This document shows, one piece after another, positions 45,347 to 54,742 of a stretch of 64,000 nt of DNA. Below the pieces are notes generated by a model. It made no database searches. It had not been told where the DNA came from and worked only from the letters and a program-made list of their open reading frames with translations. Numbering within the stretch: position 1 is the first letter of the stretch; each line of letters opens with the position of its first letter. The DNA lies in NCBI RefSeq assembly GCF_002209485.1, contig NZ_NJIX01000001.1, forward strand, positions 372,001 through 436,000, read 5' to 3'. Position numbers and translations under genes: made by a program. Source of the stretch: Achromobacter sp. HZ34. GTDB taxonomy: Bacteria > Pseudomonadota > Gammaproteobacteria > Burkholderiales > Burkholderiaceae_B.

Positions 45347-47097
45347 CAAGTCGCCGGATGATTGAATGGCAGGCCGGCCGCTGCCGCCATGCCCGCCAGG
45401 GCCGGCGTGGCGGATGCGGTGGCGATGGTCGCCGCCGCGTTCACATCGGTGGTAATGGCCGCCGTCGGATCCCAGTCGCGTCCCGGCATGGCCGCGATGA
45501 GTTGGCGCGTATAGGGATCTTGCGGGTTGTCGAAGATCTGCGCGGGCGGCCCTTGTTCCACCACGCGGCCGCGATGCATCACCAGCAGGTGATCGCAGAT
45601 CTGCGCCGCCACGCGCAGGTCGTGCGTGATGAAGATCAAGGCCAGCTGCAGGCGCTGCTGCACGTCCTGCAACAGCTTCAGCACCTGGGCCTGCACGGAT
45701 ACGTCCAGTGCCGACACGGATTCATCGGCCACGATCAATTGCGGCTCCATGGCCAGGGCGCGCGCGATGCCGATGCGCTGGCGCTGGCCGCCGGAGAACT
45801 CCACCGGATAACGGTCGAAGGCGGAGGGATCCAGTTCCACCAGCTTGAGCAGCTCGCGCGCACGTTCCTCCGCGTGCTGGCGCGACACGCCGTTGGCCAG
45901 CGGCCCGTCGCAGAGTATGCGGCCCACGGTCTGGCGCGGGTTCAAGGACGCGAACGGGTCCTGGAAGATCATCTGGATCTTGCAACGCTGCGCGCGGAAC
46001 TGGGCCTCCGGCAGCGGCGCGATGTCCTGGCCGTCGAACAGCATCTGGCCGCCGTCGATGTCCAGCAGCTTGAGCAGGCACTTGCCTATGGTCGACTTGC
46101 CCGAGCCGGACTCGCCGACGATGCCCAGGGTCTGGCCACGGCCGACGCTGAAGCTGACGTCGTTGACGGCATGCACCACGCGCTTCTTGTGGAACAGGCC
46201 GCCGCCGGTGGCGTAGACCTTGTTCAGGTTCTTCACCTGCAGCACGGGACGCGGGCCGGCCGCGCGGCGCTCGCCGGCGCTGGCCTGCTGGCTGGGGACG
46301 GCGGCGATCAGGCGGCGGGTGTACGGGTGGCGCGGACGGTTCAGCACTTGTTCGGCCGGACCTTCCTCCACCAGGATGCCTTTCTCCATCACCGCCACGC
46401 GGTCGGCGATTTCCGCGACCACGCCGAAGTCGTGCGTGACGAACATCACACCCATGCCTTTTTCCCGCTGGATGCGGGCGATGAGCGCAAGAATCTGGGC
46501 CTGCGTCGTCACGTCCAGCGCGGTAGTGGGCTCGTCGGCGATCAGCAGGCGCGGTTCCAGCGCCAGCGCCATGGCGATCATCACGCGCTGGCGCTGGCCG
46601 CCGGACAGACGGAAAGGCCAGGCTTGGCGTAGGGTGGCCGGTTCCGGCAGGCCGACGAATTCCAGCAGGTCGAGGACGCGCTTTTCGCGCGACTCGGCGT
46701 TGCCGACGTTGTGCACGCGCATGACTTCGTCGATCTGGTCGCCGACCGTCTGCAGCGGGTTGAGCGCCGACAGGGGTTCCTGGAAGATCATGGCCATCTC
46801 GCGGCCACGCATGCCGCGCAGGGTGTCTTCGTCCAGCTGCAGCAGGTCGCGGCCGTCGAACATGATCTGGCCGCCCTGCGGGCGCAGATAGTCGGGCAAC
46901 AGGCCCATGATGGCATTGGCGCTCATCGACTTGCCCGAGCCGGACTCGCCGACGATGCACAGGATTTCGCCGGCGCGGATGTCGAAGCTGATGTCCTTGA
47001 CGGCATGCGGGCGATCGCCGCCGCGCGGCAGGGCGATGGTGAGGTCGCGGATGGACAGCAGCGGCGCCGCGGGTATGTTGTGGGTGGAGTCTGTCAT
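45346..47097 (-). CDS. double ABC ATPase of a peptide/opine-type importer
   Basis: A 583-residue fusion of two ABC ATPase modules (DppD-DppF or GsiA type). Each has GESGSGKS (first at residues 50-57) and a signature/Walker B pair: SGGQRQRVMIAMALALEP with ADEPTTALD, and SGGQRQRIGIARALAMEP with ADESVSALD. Both carry C-terminal oligopeptide-transporter extensions (ILVEEGPAEQVLNRPRHPYT and the FDNPQDPYTRQL copy). An Ala/Thr-rich tail of about 35 residues at the C-terminus is unusual. ATG 47097 has GGAG nine bases upstream. Confidence 0.93.
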   Translation of the reverse strand: MTDSTHNIPAAPLLSIRDLTIALPRGGDRPHAVKDISFDIRAGEILCIVGESGSGKSMSANAIMGLLPDYLRPQGGQIMFDGRDLLQLDEDTLRGMRGREMAMIFQEPLSALNPLQTVGDQIDEVMRVHNVGNAESREKRVLDLLEFVGLPEPATLRQAWPFRLSGGQRQRVMIAMALALEPRLLIADEPTTALDVTTQAQILALIARIQREKGMGVMFVTHDFGVVAEIADRVAVMEKGILVEEGPAEQVLNRPRHPYTRRLIAAVPSQQASAGERRAAGPRPVLQVKNLNKVYATGGGLFHKKRVVHAVNDVSFSVGRGQTLGIVGESGSGKSTIGKCLLKLLDIDGGQMLFDGQDIAPLPEAQFRAQRCKIQMIFQDPFASLNPRQTVGRILCDGPLANGVSRQHAEERARELLKLVELDPSAFDRYPVEFSGGQRQRIGIARALAMEPQLIVADESVSALDVSVQAQVLKLLQDVQQRLQLALIFITHDLRVAAQICDHLLVMHRGRVVEQGPPAQIFDNPQDPYTRQLIAAMPGRDWDPTAAITTDVNAAATIATASATPALAGMAAAAGLPFNHPAT

Positions 47098-47101
47098 GGC
47101 A

Positions 47102-47941
47102 TCACGCTCCACGTTTGCGCAGTTGCGGATTGAGGGCGTCGTTCAAGCCTTCGCCGATCAGGTTGATGGCCAGCACGGTCAGCATGATGGCCAGGCCCGG
47201 CCACAGGCTCATCATCGGTGCTTCGCGCAACATGGTGCGGGCCGCGCCTATCATGAAACCCCAGCTCATCAGGTTGCGGTCGCCCAGGCCCATGAAGGAC
47301 AGCGCCGATTCGGTAAGGATGGACGTGGCCGTCATCAGCGAAGCCGTGACGATGATGGGCGACGCGGCATTGGGCAGGATCTGCGTCATGATGATGCGCA
47401 GCGGGCGCTGCCCGATCACCACCGCCGCCTGCACGAATTCACGCGTGCGCAGGGTCATGAATTCCGATCGCACCAGGCGCGCCACCGGTGGCCACGACAC
47501 GATGGCGATGGCGCCGACGATGGATACCAGATTGGGCTTGAAGATCGCCACCAGCACCATGGCCATGGCCAACTGCGGAATGGTCTGGAAGAACTCGGTC
47601 AGGCGCATCAGGAAATCGTCCAGCCGGCCGCCGAAGTAGCCGGCCAGCGCGCCCACCAGGATGCCGATCAATACGGCGACGGCGGTGGAAATGACGCCGA
47701 TCAGCAATGACACGCGGGCGCCGTAGGCCAAGCCCGAGGCGATGTCGCGGCCCAGCATGTCGGTACCCAGGGGATAGGACGGGTCGCTGAAGGGCGCCAG
47801 CAGCGGCGACGCCACCATCATCCACGGCGATTCATCGAACCAGAGGGGAGCCAGCAGGCCGACCAGGATCACGGCCAGCAGGATGACGACACCCGCGGTG
47901 GCGCCGCGATGGGCGCAGAAACGTTTGACAAAGGCTTTCAT
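47102..47941 (-). CDS. ABC importer permease, DppC type
   Basis: A 279-residue inner-membrane permease with about six helices. It has the DppC-style TM1 followed by a periplasmic loop (PLGTDMLGRDIASGLAYGARVSL), then the EAA-type cytoplasmic loop VRSEFMTLRTREFVQAAVVIG that docks the ATPase. Begins 3 bases after the DppB-type stop. Confidence 0.92.
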   Translation of the reverse strand: MKAFVKRFCAHRGATAGVVILLAVILVGLLAPLWFDESPWMMVASPLLAPFSDPSYPLGTDMLGRDIASGLAYGARVSLLIGVISTAVAVLIGILVGALAGYFGGRLDDFLMRLTEFFQTIPQLAMAMVLVAIFKPNLVSIVGAIAIVSWPPVARLVRSEFMTLRTREFVQAAVVIGQRPLRIIMTQILPNAASPIIVTASLMTATSILTESALSFMGLGDRNLMSWGFMIGAARTMLREAPMMSLWPGLAIMLTVLAINLIGEGLNDALNPQLRKRGA

Positions 47942-47944
47942 GAA

Positions 47945-48931
47945 TCAGCTTCCCTGGATGCGGGGATCGACGAAGCGGTAGATCAGGTCGGTGATCAGGT
48001 TGAAGACCACCACCATGGTCGAGGTGACCAGGAACACGCCCAGCAGCAACTGATAGTCGCGCGCGACCAGGGCGTCGAACATCAGGCGGCCGATGCCGGG
48101 CCAGCCGAACACGGTCTCGGTCAGCACCGCGCCGCCGGCCATCTGGCCCAGCTGGATGCCGGCGAAGGTGATCACCGGCAGCAGGGCGTTGCGCAGGGCG
48201 TGGCGGCGGATGATCTGCTGCACGGGCACGCCCTTGGCGCGGGCGGTCTTGATGAAGTCCATGCCCAGCACTTCCAGCATGGAGGCGCGGGTCAGGCGGG
48301 CGTAGATGGCCATGAAGAAGCAGCCCAGCGAGACGGTGGGCAGCACCAGGTGTTGCGCGATATCGCCGACGCGGGCCCAGCCTGTCAGGGTCGATGCCAC
48401 GGTCTCCATGCCGAAGGGCGGCAGCCAGCCCAGGGTCAGGGAAAAGAAAATCACGGCCAGCAGCGCCAGCCAGAATTGCGGCGTGGCGTAGATCAGCAGG
48501 GCGCCGCTCATGATGGTGCTGTCCAGCCAGCGCCGGCGCCCTTCGTAGCGGGCGCGCGCGGCGATGACGCCCGCCAGCATGCCCAGCGCGACCGAGAATA
48601 TGAAAGCGCAGCCCATCAGCAGGAGCGTGGCGGGCAGGCGGTCCATGATCAGGTTCAGCACCGGCACCCGTTCACGGTAGGAATAGCCCAGGTCGAGACG
48701 GACGATGCCTTTGAGATAGGTGCCCAGCTGCACATAGACCGGCTGGTCCAGGCCGAACTCCTTGCGCAGCTGCTGCACATAGGCGGGGTCGGAAGCACCG
48801 GCCTCGCCGGCCAGCACCGCGGCGGGGTCGCCGGGTGCCATGCGGATCAACAGGAAATTCAGGATCACCACGCCGAGTACGACGATGACGGCTTTCCCAA
48901 GCCGGGAGGCGAAATACGACAGGGTCTTCAA
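47945..48931 (-). CDS. ABC importer permease, DppB type (TTG start)
   Basis: A 328-residue inner-membrane permease. The N-terminal helix precedes NFLLIRMAPGDPAAVL, and the cytoplasmic loop YARLTRASMLEVLGMDFIKTARAKG is the coupling helix region. The first codon is TTG at 48931; GGGAG eight bases upstream supports it, and no ATG or GTG fits better at the N-terminus. Lies 16 bases after the solute-binding protein gene. Confidence 0.9.
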   Translation of the reverse strand: MKTLSYFASRLGKAVIVVLGVVILNFLLIRMAPGDPAAVLAGEAGASDPAYVQQLRKEFGLDQPVYVQLGTYLKGIVRLDLGYSYRERVPVLNLIMDRLPATLLLMGCAFIFSVALGMLAGVIAARARYEGRRRWLDSTIMSGALLIYATPQFWLALLAVIFFSLTLGWLPPFGMETVASTLTGWARVGDIAQHLVLPTVSLGCFFMAIYARLTRASMLEVLGMDFIKTARAKGVPVQQIIRRHALRNALLPVITFAGIQLGQMAGGAVLTETVFGWPGIGRLMFDALVARDYQLLLGVFLVTSTMVVVFNLITDLIYRFVDPRIQGS

Positions 48932-48947
48932 GGCGTGGGCTCCCGGC

Positions 48948-50567
48948 TTACTTGTCGATGTAGACGTCGGCGAAGGTGTCGTTCAGGCCGATGGCCGTCT
49001 TCACCAGGTTATGCACCTTGGCGCGGTACAGCGTGGGGTTCTCGATCTCGAACAGGTAGCCGTTGGCGACGTCGTCGACGAGCATCTTCTGCACCTGCTG
49101 GTAGGCCTGCGCGCGGTCGGCGTCCGAGGTGGCCGTTGCGGCCTTGTCCCACAAGGCGTCCGCTTCGGCGTTCTTGTAGCCCACGTTGTTGACGAAGGCC
49201 GAACCCTTGACGATGTTGCGCGTGAGGAACAGGCGCGACACGCCCAGGGCGGGATCGCCGTACTGCGAGGTGAAGCTGAAGGTCAAGTCGAAGTCGAAAT
49301 CGGCGACGCGCTTGGACCAGGTGCCGGCGTCGGCCGCTTCCATGTCCACGTTGAAACCGATCTGCTGCAGGGCCTGGCGGGTGTATTCGCCCAGGCGGTC
49401 CCAGGCCGCGCCGTAGGGATACGACAGGATCTTGATGGGCTTGGACACGTCCACGCCCGATTCCTTGACCAGGGCGCGCGCCTTCTTGATGTCGTACGGA
49501 TACTGCGTCACGTCGGCGCTGTAGAAAGGCGTCTTCGACGAGATCGGGCCGGTGGACACCTTGCCCAGGCCGAAGAAGATGTTGTCGACGATGAACTTGC
49601 GGTTCAGCGCGTACATCACCGCCTGGCGCACCTTGACGTTGTCGAAGGGCGGCTTGCGCTGGTTCATCTGGATGTAGGCCTGCTGCGCGAACATTTCCCA
49701 GCCATTGGTGGTGTAGTCCACGCCGGGCAGGGCCTTCAGCCGCTTGATGTCGACGTTGTCGACGTCGCCGCTGCGCAGCACGTCCACGTCGCCCCGTTCG
49801 AACGCCACGGCGCGCGAAGCGGAATCCGGGATCACGCTGAACACGATGCCGTCCAGGTAGGGCTTGCCCTTTTGCCAGTAATACGGGTTACGTGCCAGCT
49901 CGATGACCGAACCCTTGTTCCAGTTCTTGAACATGAAGGGGCCGGTGCCGATGGGGTGCTGGTTGTTGGGATTGTTCAGGTAGTCGGTGCCGTCGTACAG
50001 ATGCTTGGGGACGATAGGCATGTTGTCGCTGACGAAGGCCTTGAGGAAAGGCGCGAAGGGCGTCTTCAGCTTTATCTCGACCTTGTCCGGCGCCAGCGCG
50101 GTGACCGAGTCGACGAACTGGTTGATGATGACGCGGGCGCGCGGATGCACGGCGCGCAGGAATTTGTCGATGCTGAAGACCACGTCGTCGGCGCTGAAGG
50201 GCTTGCCGTCGTGCCAGGTCACGCCCTGCTGCAGGTCGAAGGTGTAGGTCTTGCCGTCGTCCGAGATGTGCCAGGCGCGCGCCAGGCCGGGTTGCGGCTT
50301 CAGGTCCGGCGACCAGGTCAGCAGGCTTTCATAGATCTTGCCGGCCACGTATTGCGTGGGAATCTGCTGGTTCAGGCCCAGCATCAGCATGGGCGGCTCC
50401 GGCTGCACGATGGCGCGCAGCGTGCCGCCCTGGGTCTGGGCCTGGGCGCCCGTGGTGCTGGCGAGGGCGAGCACGGCGGCGAAGGCGGCCGACAGAAGGG
50501 GGCCTTTCAGCAGCGGGCTGTTGATGCGGCGCAAGGCCGCGGGTTTGTTGTGTGAGGTGGAAGACAT
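48948..50567 (-). CDS. family 5 extracellular solute-binding protein
   Basis: A 539-residue periplasmic receptor of the DppA/OppA class (SBP_bac_5). Signal peptide cleaved near AQAQTQ; then LRAIVQPEPPMLMLGLNQ, KPQPGLARAWHISDDGKTYTFDLQQGVTWHDGKPFSADDVVFS (family core) and GTGPFMFKNW. ATG 50567 has AGGAGTGACC upstream. It starts the transporter part of the operon, 193 bases after pxpA with a hairpin between, so this part may have its own promoter. Neighbours suggest peptides, N-acylated or cyclic glutamate derivatives as ligands. Confidence 0.92.
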   Translation of the reverse strand: MSSTSHNKPAALRRINSPLLKGPLLSAAFAAVLALASTTGAQAQTQGGTLRAIVQPEPPMLMLGLNQQIPTQYVAGKIYESLLTWSPDLKPQPGLARAWHISDDGKTYTFDLQQGVTWHDGKPFSADDVVFSIDKFLRAVHPRARVIINQFVDSVTALAPDKVEIKLKTPFAPFLKAFVSDNMPIVPKHLYDGTDYLNNPNNQHPIGTGPFMFKNWNKGSVIELARNPYYWQKGKPYLDGIVFSVIPDSASRAVAFERGDVDVLRSGDVDNVDIKRLKALPGVDYTTNGWEMFAQQAYIQMNQRKPPFDNVKVRQAVMYALNRKFIVDNIFFGLGKVSTGPISSKTPFYSADVTQYPYDIKKARALVKESGVDVSKPIKILSYPYGAAWDRLGEYTRQALQQIGFNVDMEAADAGTWSKRVADFDFDLTFSFTSQYGDPALGVSRLFLTRNIVKGSAFVNNVGYKNAEADALWDKAATATSDADRAQAYQQVQKMLVDDVANGYLFEIENPTLYRAKVHNLVKTAIGLNDTFADVYIDK

Positions 50568-50643
50568 GCAGGTCACTCCTGGGCTGGGCGGTGGCGGTGT
50601 GGCGACACTGAGGGCGGCTGTTACGGTGTCGGCACCGGATCGG

Positions 50644-50679
50644 AAAAAAGCTCCCCTCCGACCACGTGGCTACGTGGTC
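50644..50679 (-). terminator. hairpin with T-run between pxpA and transporter genes
   Basis: GACCACGT (50660-50667) and ACGTGGTC (50672-50679) form an 8-bp stem; reading on the minus strand, a six-T run (plus-strand A at 50644-50649) follows about ten bases later. The spacing is longer than ideal. Could be a partial terminator that lowers transporter expression relative to pxp genes, or the reverse if a promoter lies downstream. Confidence 0.4.
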
Positions 50680-50760
50680 TTGGCGGGGTGGTCTTGCTAC
50701 GTGTGGACGGCGGCCGGGTCTCCCCTTGAGTACGCGGCCGCTATCCGCATGAACGGCTTG

Positions 50761-51513
50761 CTATACCGTCCGTACTTCGATTCCTTCGGCTTGCAGCGCG
50801 GCGCGGATGTCGCGGGCGAACACCGCGGCGCCGGGCTGGTCGCCGTGTATGCACAAGGTGTCGGCCTTGATCGGCACGTCCTTGCCGGACAAGGCGCGCA
50901 CCACGCCTTCCTTGACCATGCGTTTGACCTGGGCGATGGCCTGGGCTACATCCTCGATCATGGCGTGCGGCTGCGAGCGCGGCGTCAGCGTGCCGTCGTC
51001 CTGGTACGTGCGGTCGGCATAGACTTCGTAGATGGCGGTCAGGCCGCGGTCCAGCGTGGCCTTGGCGATGGGCGCGTTGGCGACGTAGATGGGCAGGGCG
51101 GGATCGACATCGGCCACCGCGCGGGCGACGGCATCGGCCAGGGCGGGATCGCGCGCGGTCATGTTGTAGAGCGCGCCGTGGGTCTTCACGTGATGCAGCC
51201 GGCCGCCTTGCGAACGGGCCATGGCCTGCAGGGCGCCTACCTGGTACACCACGAGGGCATAGACTTCGTCGGCCGTCATCGCCATGACGCGGCGGCCGAA
51301 GCCCTGCAGGTCGGGCAAACCGGGGTGGGCGCCGATGGCAACGTTGTGCTCGATGGCAGCGCGCACGGTCGCCAGCATGACGTCCGGATCGCCGGCATGA
51401 AAGCCGCAGGCGATGTTGGCGGCGGTGATGTGGGGCATCAGCTCGCTGTCCTGGCCCATGACCCAGGCGCCGAAGCTCTCGCCCATGTCACAGTTGATGT
51501 CGATGGAAGGCAT
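50761..51513 (-). CDS. pxpA: 5-oxoprolinase subunit A (LamB/YcsF family)
   Basis: A 250-residue protein with DINCDMGESFG, ITAANIACGFHAGDPDVM and GAHPGLPDLQGFGRR, the defining motifs of PxpA, and the ending IHGDQPGA. With PxpB and PxpC it hydrolyses 5-oxoproline (pyroglutamate) to glutamate in an ATP-dependent reaction. ATG 51513 begins the conserved DINCDMGE; the frame's upstream extension lies in pxpC. Confidence 0.95.
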   Translation of the reverse strand: MPSIDINCDMGESFGAWVMGQDSELMPHITAANIACGFHAGDPDVMLATVRAAIEHNVAIGAHPGLPDLQGFGRRVMAMTADEVYALVVYQVGALQAMARSQGGRLHHVKTHGALYNMTARDPALADAVARAVADVDPALPIYVANAPIAKATLDRGLTAIYEVYADRTYQDDGTLTPRSQPHAMIEDVAQAIAQVKRMVKEGVVRALSGKDVPIKADTLCIHGDQPGAAVFARDIRAALQAEGIEVRTV

Positions 51514-51518
51514 GGGGA

Positions 51519-52697
51519 TTACTCCTGTAGTTGAGCGTGTGCTTGCACTTGCTCTGTCTGTTGTCCGCGGTCCTCGGCTATGTGCTTCGGGGATGCGGCG
51601 AAGGCCGGTCGCAGTACCCGGGCGGCGGCCTGCCGGATGCCGCACAGGCGATCTTCATTGTCGCGCCAGGCCAGTTCGGCCTGCGCTTGCGTCACCACGG
51701 TGAAGCGCAAGGCATCGCCCGGCATGGCCTGTGCCAGCAGCGGCAGGTCGGCACTGGCGACGTAGGCGATCTTGGGATAGCCGCCGGCGCTCTGGCGGTC
51801 AGCCATCAGGACGATGGGCTGGCCGTCGGGCGGCACCTGGATGGTGCCGAAGGCGGTGGCTTCGGAGATCAATTCCAGCGGGGCCTGCAGTTCCAGCGCT
51901 GCGCCCTGCAGACGCGCGCCCATGCGGTCGGACTGCTGGGTGACCGTATAGGAAAGAGTGGCCAGCCGTTCGTGGGCGGCGTTTTTGAAGGCGGCCCAAT
52001 GGGGGCCGGGGATGACACGGATGGCCGGTATCGCGCGGCTGGCGTCGGCATCGGCGTCCGCGCTGGCGCTGGCGTCGCTGCCCGCGCTGGCGTTGTCGTT
52101 TTCGCTTGGCGCGTCCTGGCCGCGCTCGCGGCCAGGCGCGGCCACATCCACATGCTCCGCGCTGAGGACGGGCATCCCGCTCTGTACCATCAGCTTCTCG
52201 ATGGGCAGGACAGGCTGGTCGCGCGCCGCGCGCCCGACCAGCACGCGATCGCCGCGCTTCAATGCCCGGCCTTCATGGCCGCCGAAACCCGCGCGTATAT
52301 TGGTGCTGCGGCTGCCCAGCACCGGCTCGGGCGCGAAGCCGCCGCGCACGGCCAGGTAAAGCCGCACGCCTTGCAGGCGCTCACCCACATCCAGCACGGT
52401 GCCCCGGCGCAGCAGCACCGCGGTGTCTTGCGGCACAGGCTGGCCGTTGGCGGTGATGCGCATGCGGGCACCGCACAGCGCCACCAGCGTGTTTTCCGCG
52501 AAGGCCACGCGCGGCCCGGTCAGGGTGCATTCGAGTACGGCCGCGTCTTCATCGTTGCCCACCAGGGCATTGGCCAGGCGATGCGACCATTCATCCATCG
52601 GGCCGTTCACGGACACGCCATATTGCTGATGGCCGAAGCGGCCGGTGTCCTGCAGCGTGCTGAGCATGCCGGGGCGTTCGACGGTCATCACGTTCAT
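51519..52697 (-). CDS. pxpC: 5-oxoprolinase subunit C, with acidic insert
   Basis: A 392-residue PxpC/KipA-type protein. The N-terminus has VERPGMLSTLQDTGRFGHQQYG and GPMDEWSHRLANALVGN, and VLPGP-like VIPGPHW precedes the second domain ending in YPKIAYVASADLPLLAQ. Between AAPG and AIPAIRVIPGP a stretch of about 28 residues rich in Asp, Ala and Ser is inserted (52030-52125), and the C-terminus has a Gln-rich tail of about 25 residues. Both look like non-conserved low-complexity additions. It overlaps the pxpB stop by 4 bases (ATGA). Confidence 0.9.
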   Translation of the reverse strand: MNVMTVERPGMLSTLQDTGRFGHQQYGVSVNGPMDEWSHRLANALVGNDEDAAVLECTLTGPRVAFAENTLVALCGARMRITANGQPVPQDTAVLLRRGTVLDVGERLQGVRLYLAVRGGFAPEPVLGSRSTNIRAGFGGHEGRALKRGDRVLVGRAARDQPVLPIEKLMVQSGMPVLSAEHVDVAAPGRERGQDAPSENDNASAGSDASASADADADASRAIPAIRVIPGPHWAAFKNAAHERLATLSYTVTQQSDRMGARLQGAALELQAPLELISEATAFGTIQVPPDGQPIVLMADRQSAGGYPKIAYVASADLPLLAQAMPGDALRFTVVTQAQAELAWRDNEDRLCGIRQAAARVLRPAFAASPKHIAEDRGQQTEQVQAHAQLQE

Positions 52698-53491
52698 GGC
52701 CGCGGCTCCAGCAAGTCGCGGAACTCATCCGGCGAAATCGGCTTGAAGCGCAGCTGGTCGCCCAGGCGCAGGCGGGTGGGCGGCTGCTGGTCCACGCGAA
52801 ACAGATTCCAGGGCGTGCGGGCGATGACGTTCCAGCCGCCCGGCGACGCGCTTTGGTAGATGGAGGAAATGCCGTTGGCGATGGCCACCGATCCCGCTTC
52901 CACCCGGGTGCGCGGCGACGCGCGCCGCTTCACGTTCAGGCGAGGATCGAGCGGGCCGGCGAAGGGATTGCCCGGCGAGAAAAAGAATGCGTAGAGCGTC
53001 AAGGGCGCACCGCTATGCAGGGCGATCACTTCTTCCGGTTCCAGGCCGCATCGCCGCGCCACGTCCTCCAGATCCGGGCCATAGTCGCCGCCATAACAGG
53101 CGGGGATTTCGATCGTACGGCCAGCGTCGGCCAGCGCTGGCAGATCCTGGCGCAGCAAGGCTTCGATCCGGCGCGTCATATGGACGCTGGGCAGGTCGCC
53201 GTCGCGTGGGCAACGCGATGGCTGGTAGTGCACGGCGACGGTGGTGAAGGCCGGCACCACTTCGACGATGGGCCCGTCGGCGTCGATATGGGCATTGATG
53301 AGTGCCGTCACCGCATGCACCGTGCGGTTGGTGGCCAAGTCCACGGTATCGCCCAGGCGTATCAGCAGGCAGCGGTCGCCCACCGCTTCGATGCGCGCGT
53401 GGGCCAGGCTGGCGCCGCGTTCCGCGACGGATGGGGCGCCGGGGTCCAGCGTGGCGGCATTATCGACATCAACCTCGGCAGGGTGGTTCAA
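52694..53491 (-). CDS. pxpB: 5-oxoprolinase subunit B (KipI family), TTG start
   Basis: A 265-residue PxpB/KipI-type protein. The core shows GDRCLLIRLGD, EVVPAFTTVAVHY, IPACYGGDYGPDLEDVA and FFFSPGNPFAG (in place of the usual AFxPGFxYL pattern). About 36 extra residues precede GDRCLLI. The first codon available is TTG at 53491, 12 bases after the aminotransferase stop, with a weak ribosome site, so the start is uncertain. Its last four bases overlap pxpC. Confidence 0.88.
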   Translation of the reverse strand: MNHPAEVDVDNAATLDPGAPSVAERGASLAHARIEAVGDRCLLIRLGDTVDLATNRTVHAVTALINAHIDADGPIVEVVPAFTTVAVHYQPSRCPRDGDLPSVHMTRRIEALLRQDLPALADAGRTIEIPACYGGDYGPDLEDVARRCGLEPEEVIALHSGAPLTLYAFFFSPGNPFAGPLDPRLNVKRRASPRTRVEAGSVAIANGISSIYQSASPGGWNVIARTPWNLFRVDQQPPTRLRLGDQLRFKPISPDEFRDLLEPRP

Positions 53492-53503
53492 GATACGGCT
53501 CGT

Positions 53504-54742
53504 TCAGCGGGTCAGCTTGGCGCAGGCGGCGACGATCCGTTCGCAAGCGAGCTGCAGGCGCTCGTCGGCGATGCAGAAGGTCAGGCGCAGATACGGCGCC
53601 AGGCCGAAAGCGCTGCCGGGTACCACCGCCACGCCGGCTTCCTCGATCAGGTAGCGGGCCAGGTCGGCGTCGGTGGCGATGGTTTCGCCCTTGGGGGTGC
53701 GCATGCCGATGGCCTGCCGGCAGTCCGCGAACAAATAGAAAGCGGCGGGCGGACGGCGCACGGTCAGCACGGGCGCGGCCTTGTGCAGGATGCCCAGCGC
53801 CATGTCGCGGCGCGTGCGCAGGCGCTCGCGCCAGCCATCCAGGAACGCGTGCGACCCGTTGAGCGCGGCCACGGCGGCGGCCTGGCTGACCGAACTGGGG
53901 TTGCTGGTGCTTTGCGACTGCAGCAGGTTCATGGCCTTGATCAGCCAGGCGGGGCCGCCGGCGTAGCCCAGGCGCCAGCCCGTCATGGCGTGCGACTTGG
54001 ACACGCCGTTGATGGTCAGCGTGCGGGCGTGCATGTCGGGCGCGGCCTCGGCGAAGGACACGAACTCACCTTCGTAGACCAGCTTTTCGTAGATATCGTC
54101 CGACATCACCAGCAGGCGCGGGTGCTTGCGGATCACGGCGGCGAGGGCGGCGAATTCTTCCCGCGAGTACAGGGCGCCCGACGGGTTGCACGGCGCGTTG
54201 AGGATCAGCCAGCGGGTGTTCGGCGTCAGGTGCTGTTCCAGCAGGGCGGGCGTCAGCTTGAAATCGTTGCCCGCGTCCGGGGTGATGACCACGGCCGTGC
54301 CGCCGGCGAGGCGCGCCATTTCCGTATAGGACACCCAGTAGGGCGCCACCACGATGGCTTCGTCGCCGGGATTCAGCGTGGCAAGCAGGGCGTTGAAGAG
54401 GATCTGCTTGGCGCCGGTGGCGGCGATGATCTCCGCCGGCGTATAGGTCAGGTGGTTGTCGCGCGCGAACTTGGCGGCCACCGCCGCTTTCAGGGCGGGG
54501 GTGCCGCCGACGTCGGTATAGCGGGTCTGGCCCTCGGCGATGCCCTGGATCGCGGCCTCGCGCACGTGTTCAGGCGTGTCGAAATCCAGTTCGCCCTCGC
54601 TCAGGCTGATGACGGACCGGCCTTCGGCGCCCAGGCGGCGGGCCAGTTCGCTGATGGCACCCGTCGCGGACGGGCGGGCGGCCGCGACGCGGTCGGACAG
54701 GCGTGTGTCGAGCGTAGGGACGGCGGATTCGGCTGGGGACAT
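53504..54742 (-). CDS. class I aminotransferase (aspartate-aminotransferase-like)
   Basis: A 412-residue PLP enzyme. ILNAPCNPSGALYSREEF, VMSDDIYEKLVYEG and SKSHAMTGWRLGY (the PLP lysine in SKSH) are diagnostic; LRLTFCIADERL near the end carries the carboxylate-binding Arg. ATG 54742 starts before the conserved N-terminal helix; the frame extends upstream to 54817. It heads the eleven-gene operon and probably transfers the amino group of glutamate or another released amino acid. Confidence 0.92.
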   Translation of the reverse strand: MSPAESAVPTLDTRLSDRVAAARPSATGAISELARRLGAEGRSVISLSEGELDFDTPEHVREAAIQGIAEGQTRYTDVGGTPALKAAVAAKFARDNHLTYTPAEIIAATGAKQILFNALLATLNPGDEAIVVAPYWVSYTEMARLAGGTAVVITPDAGNDFKLTPALLEQHLTPNTRWLILNAPCNPSGALYSREEFAALAAVIRKHPRLLVMSDDIYEKLVYEGEFVSFAEAAPDMHARTLTINGVSKSHAMTGWRLGYAGGPAWLIKAMNLLQSQSTSNPSSVSQAAAVAALNGSHAFLDGWRERLRTRRDMALGILHKAAPVLTVRRPPAAFYLFADCRQAIGMRTPKGETIATDADLARYLIEEAGVAVVPGSAFGLAPYLRLTFCIADERLQLACERIVAACAKLTR

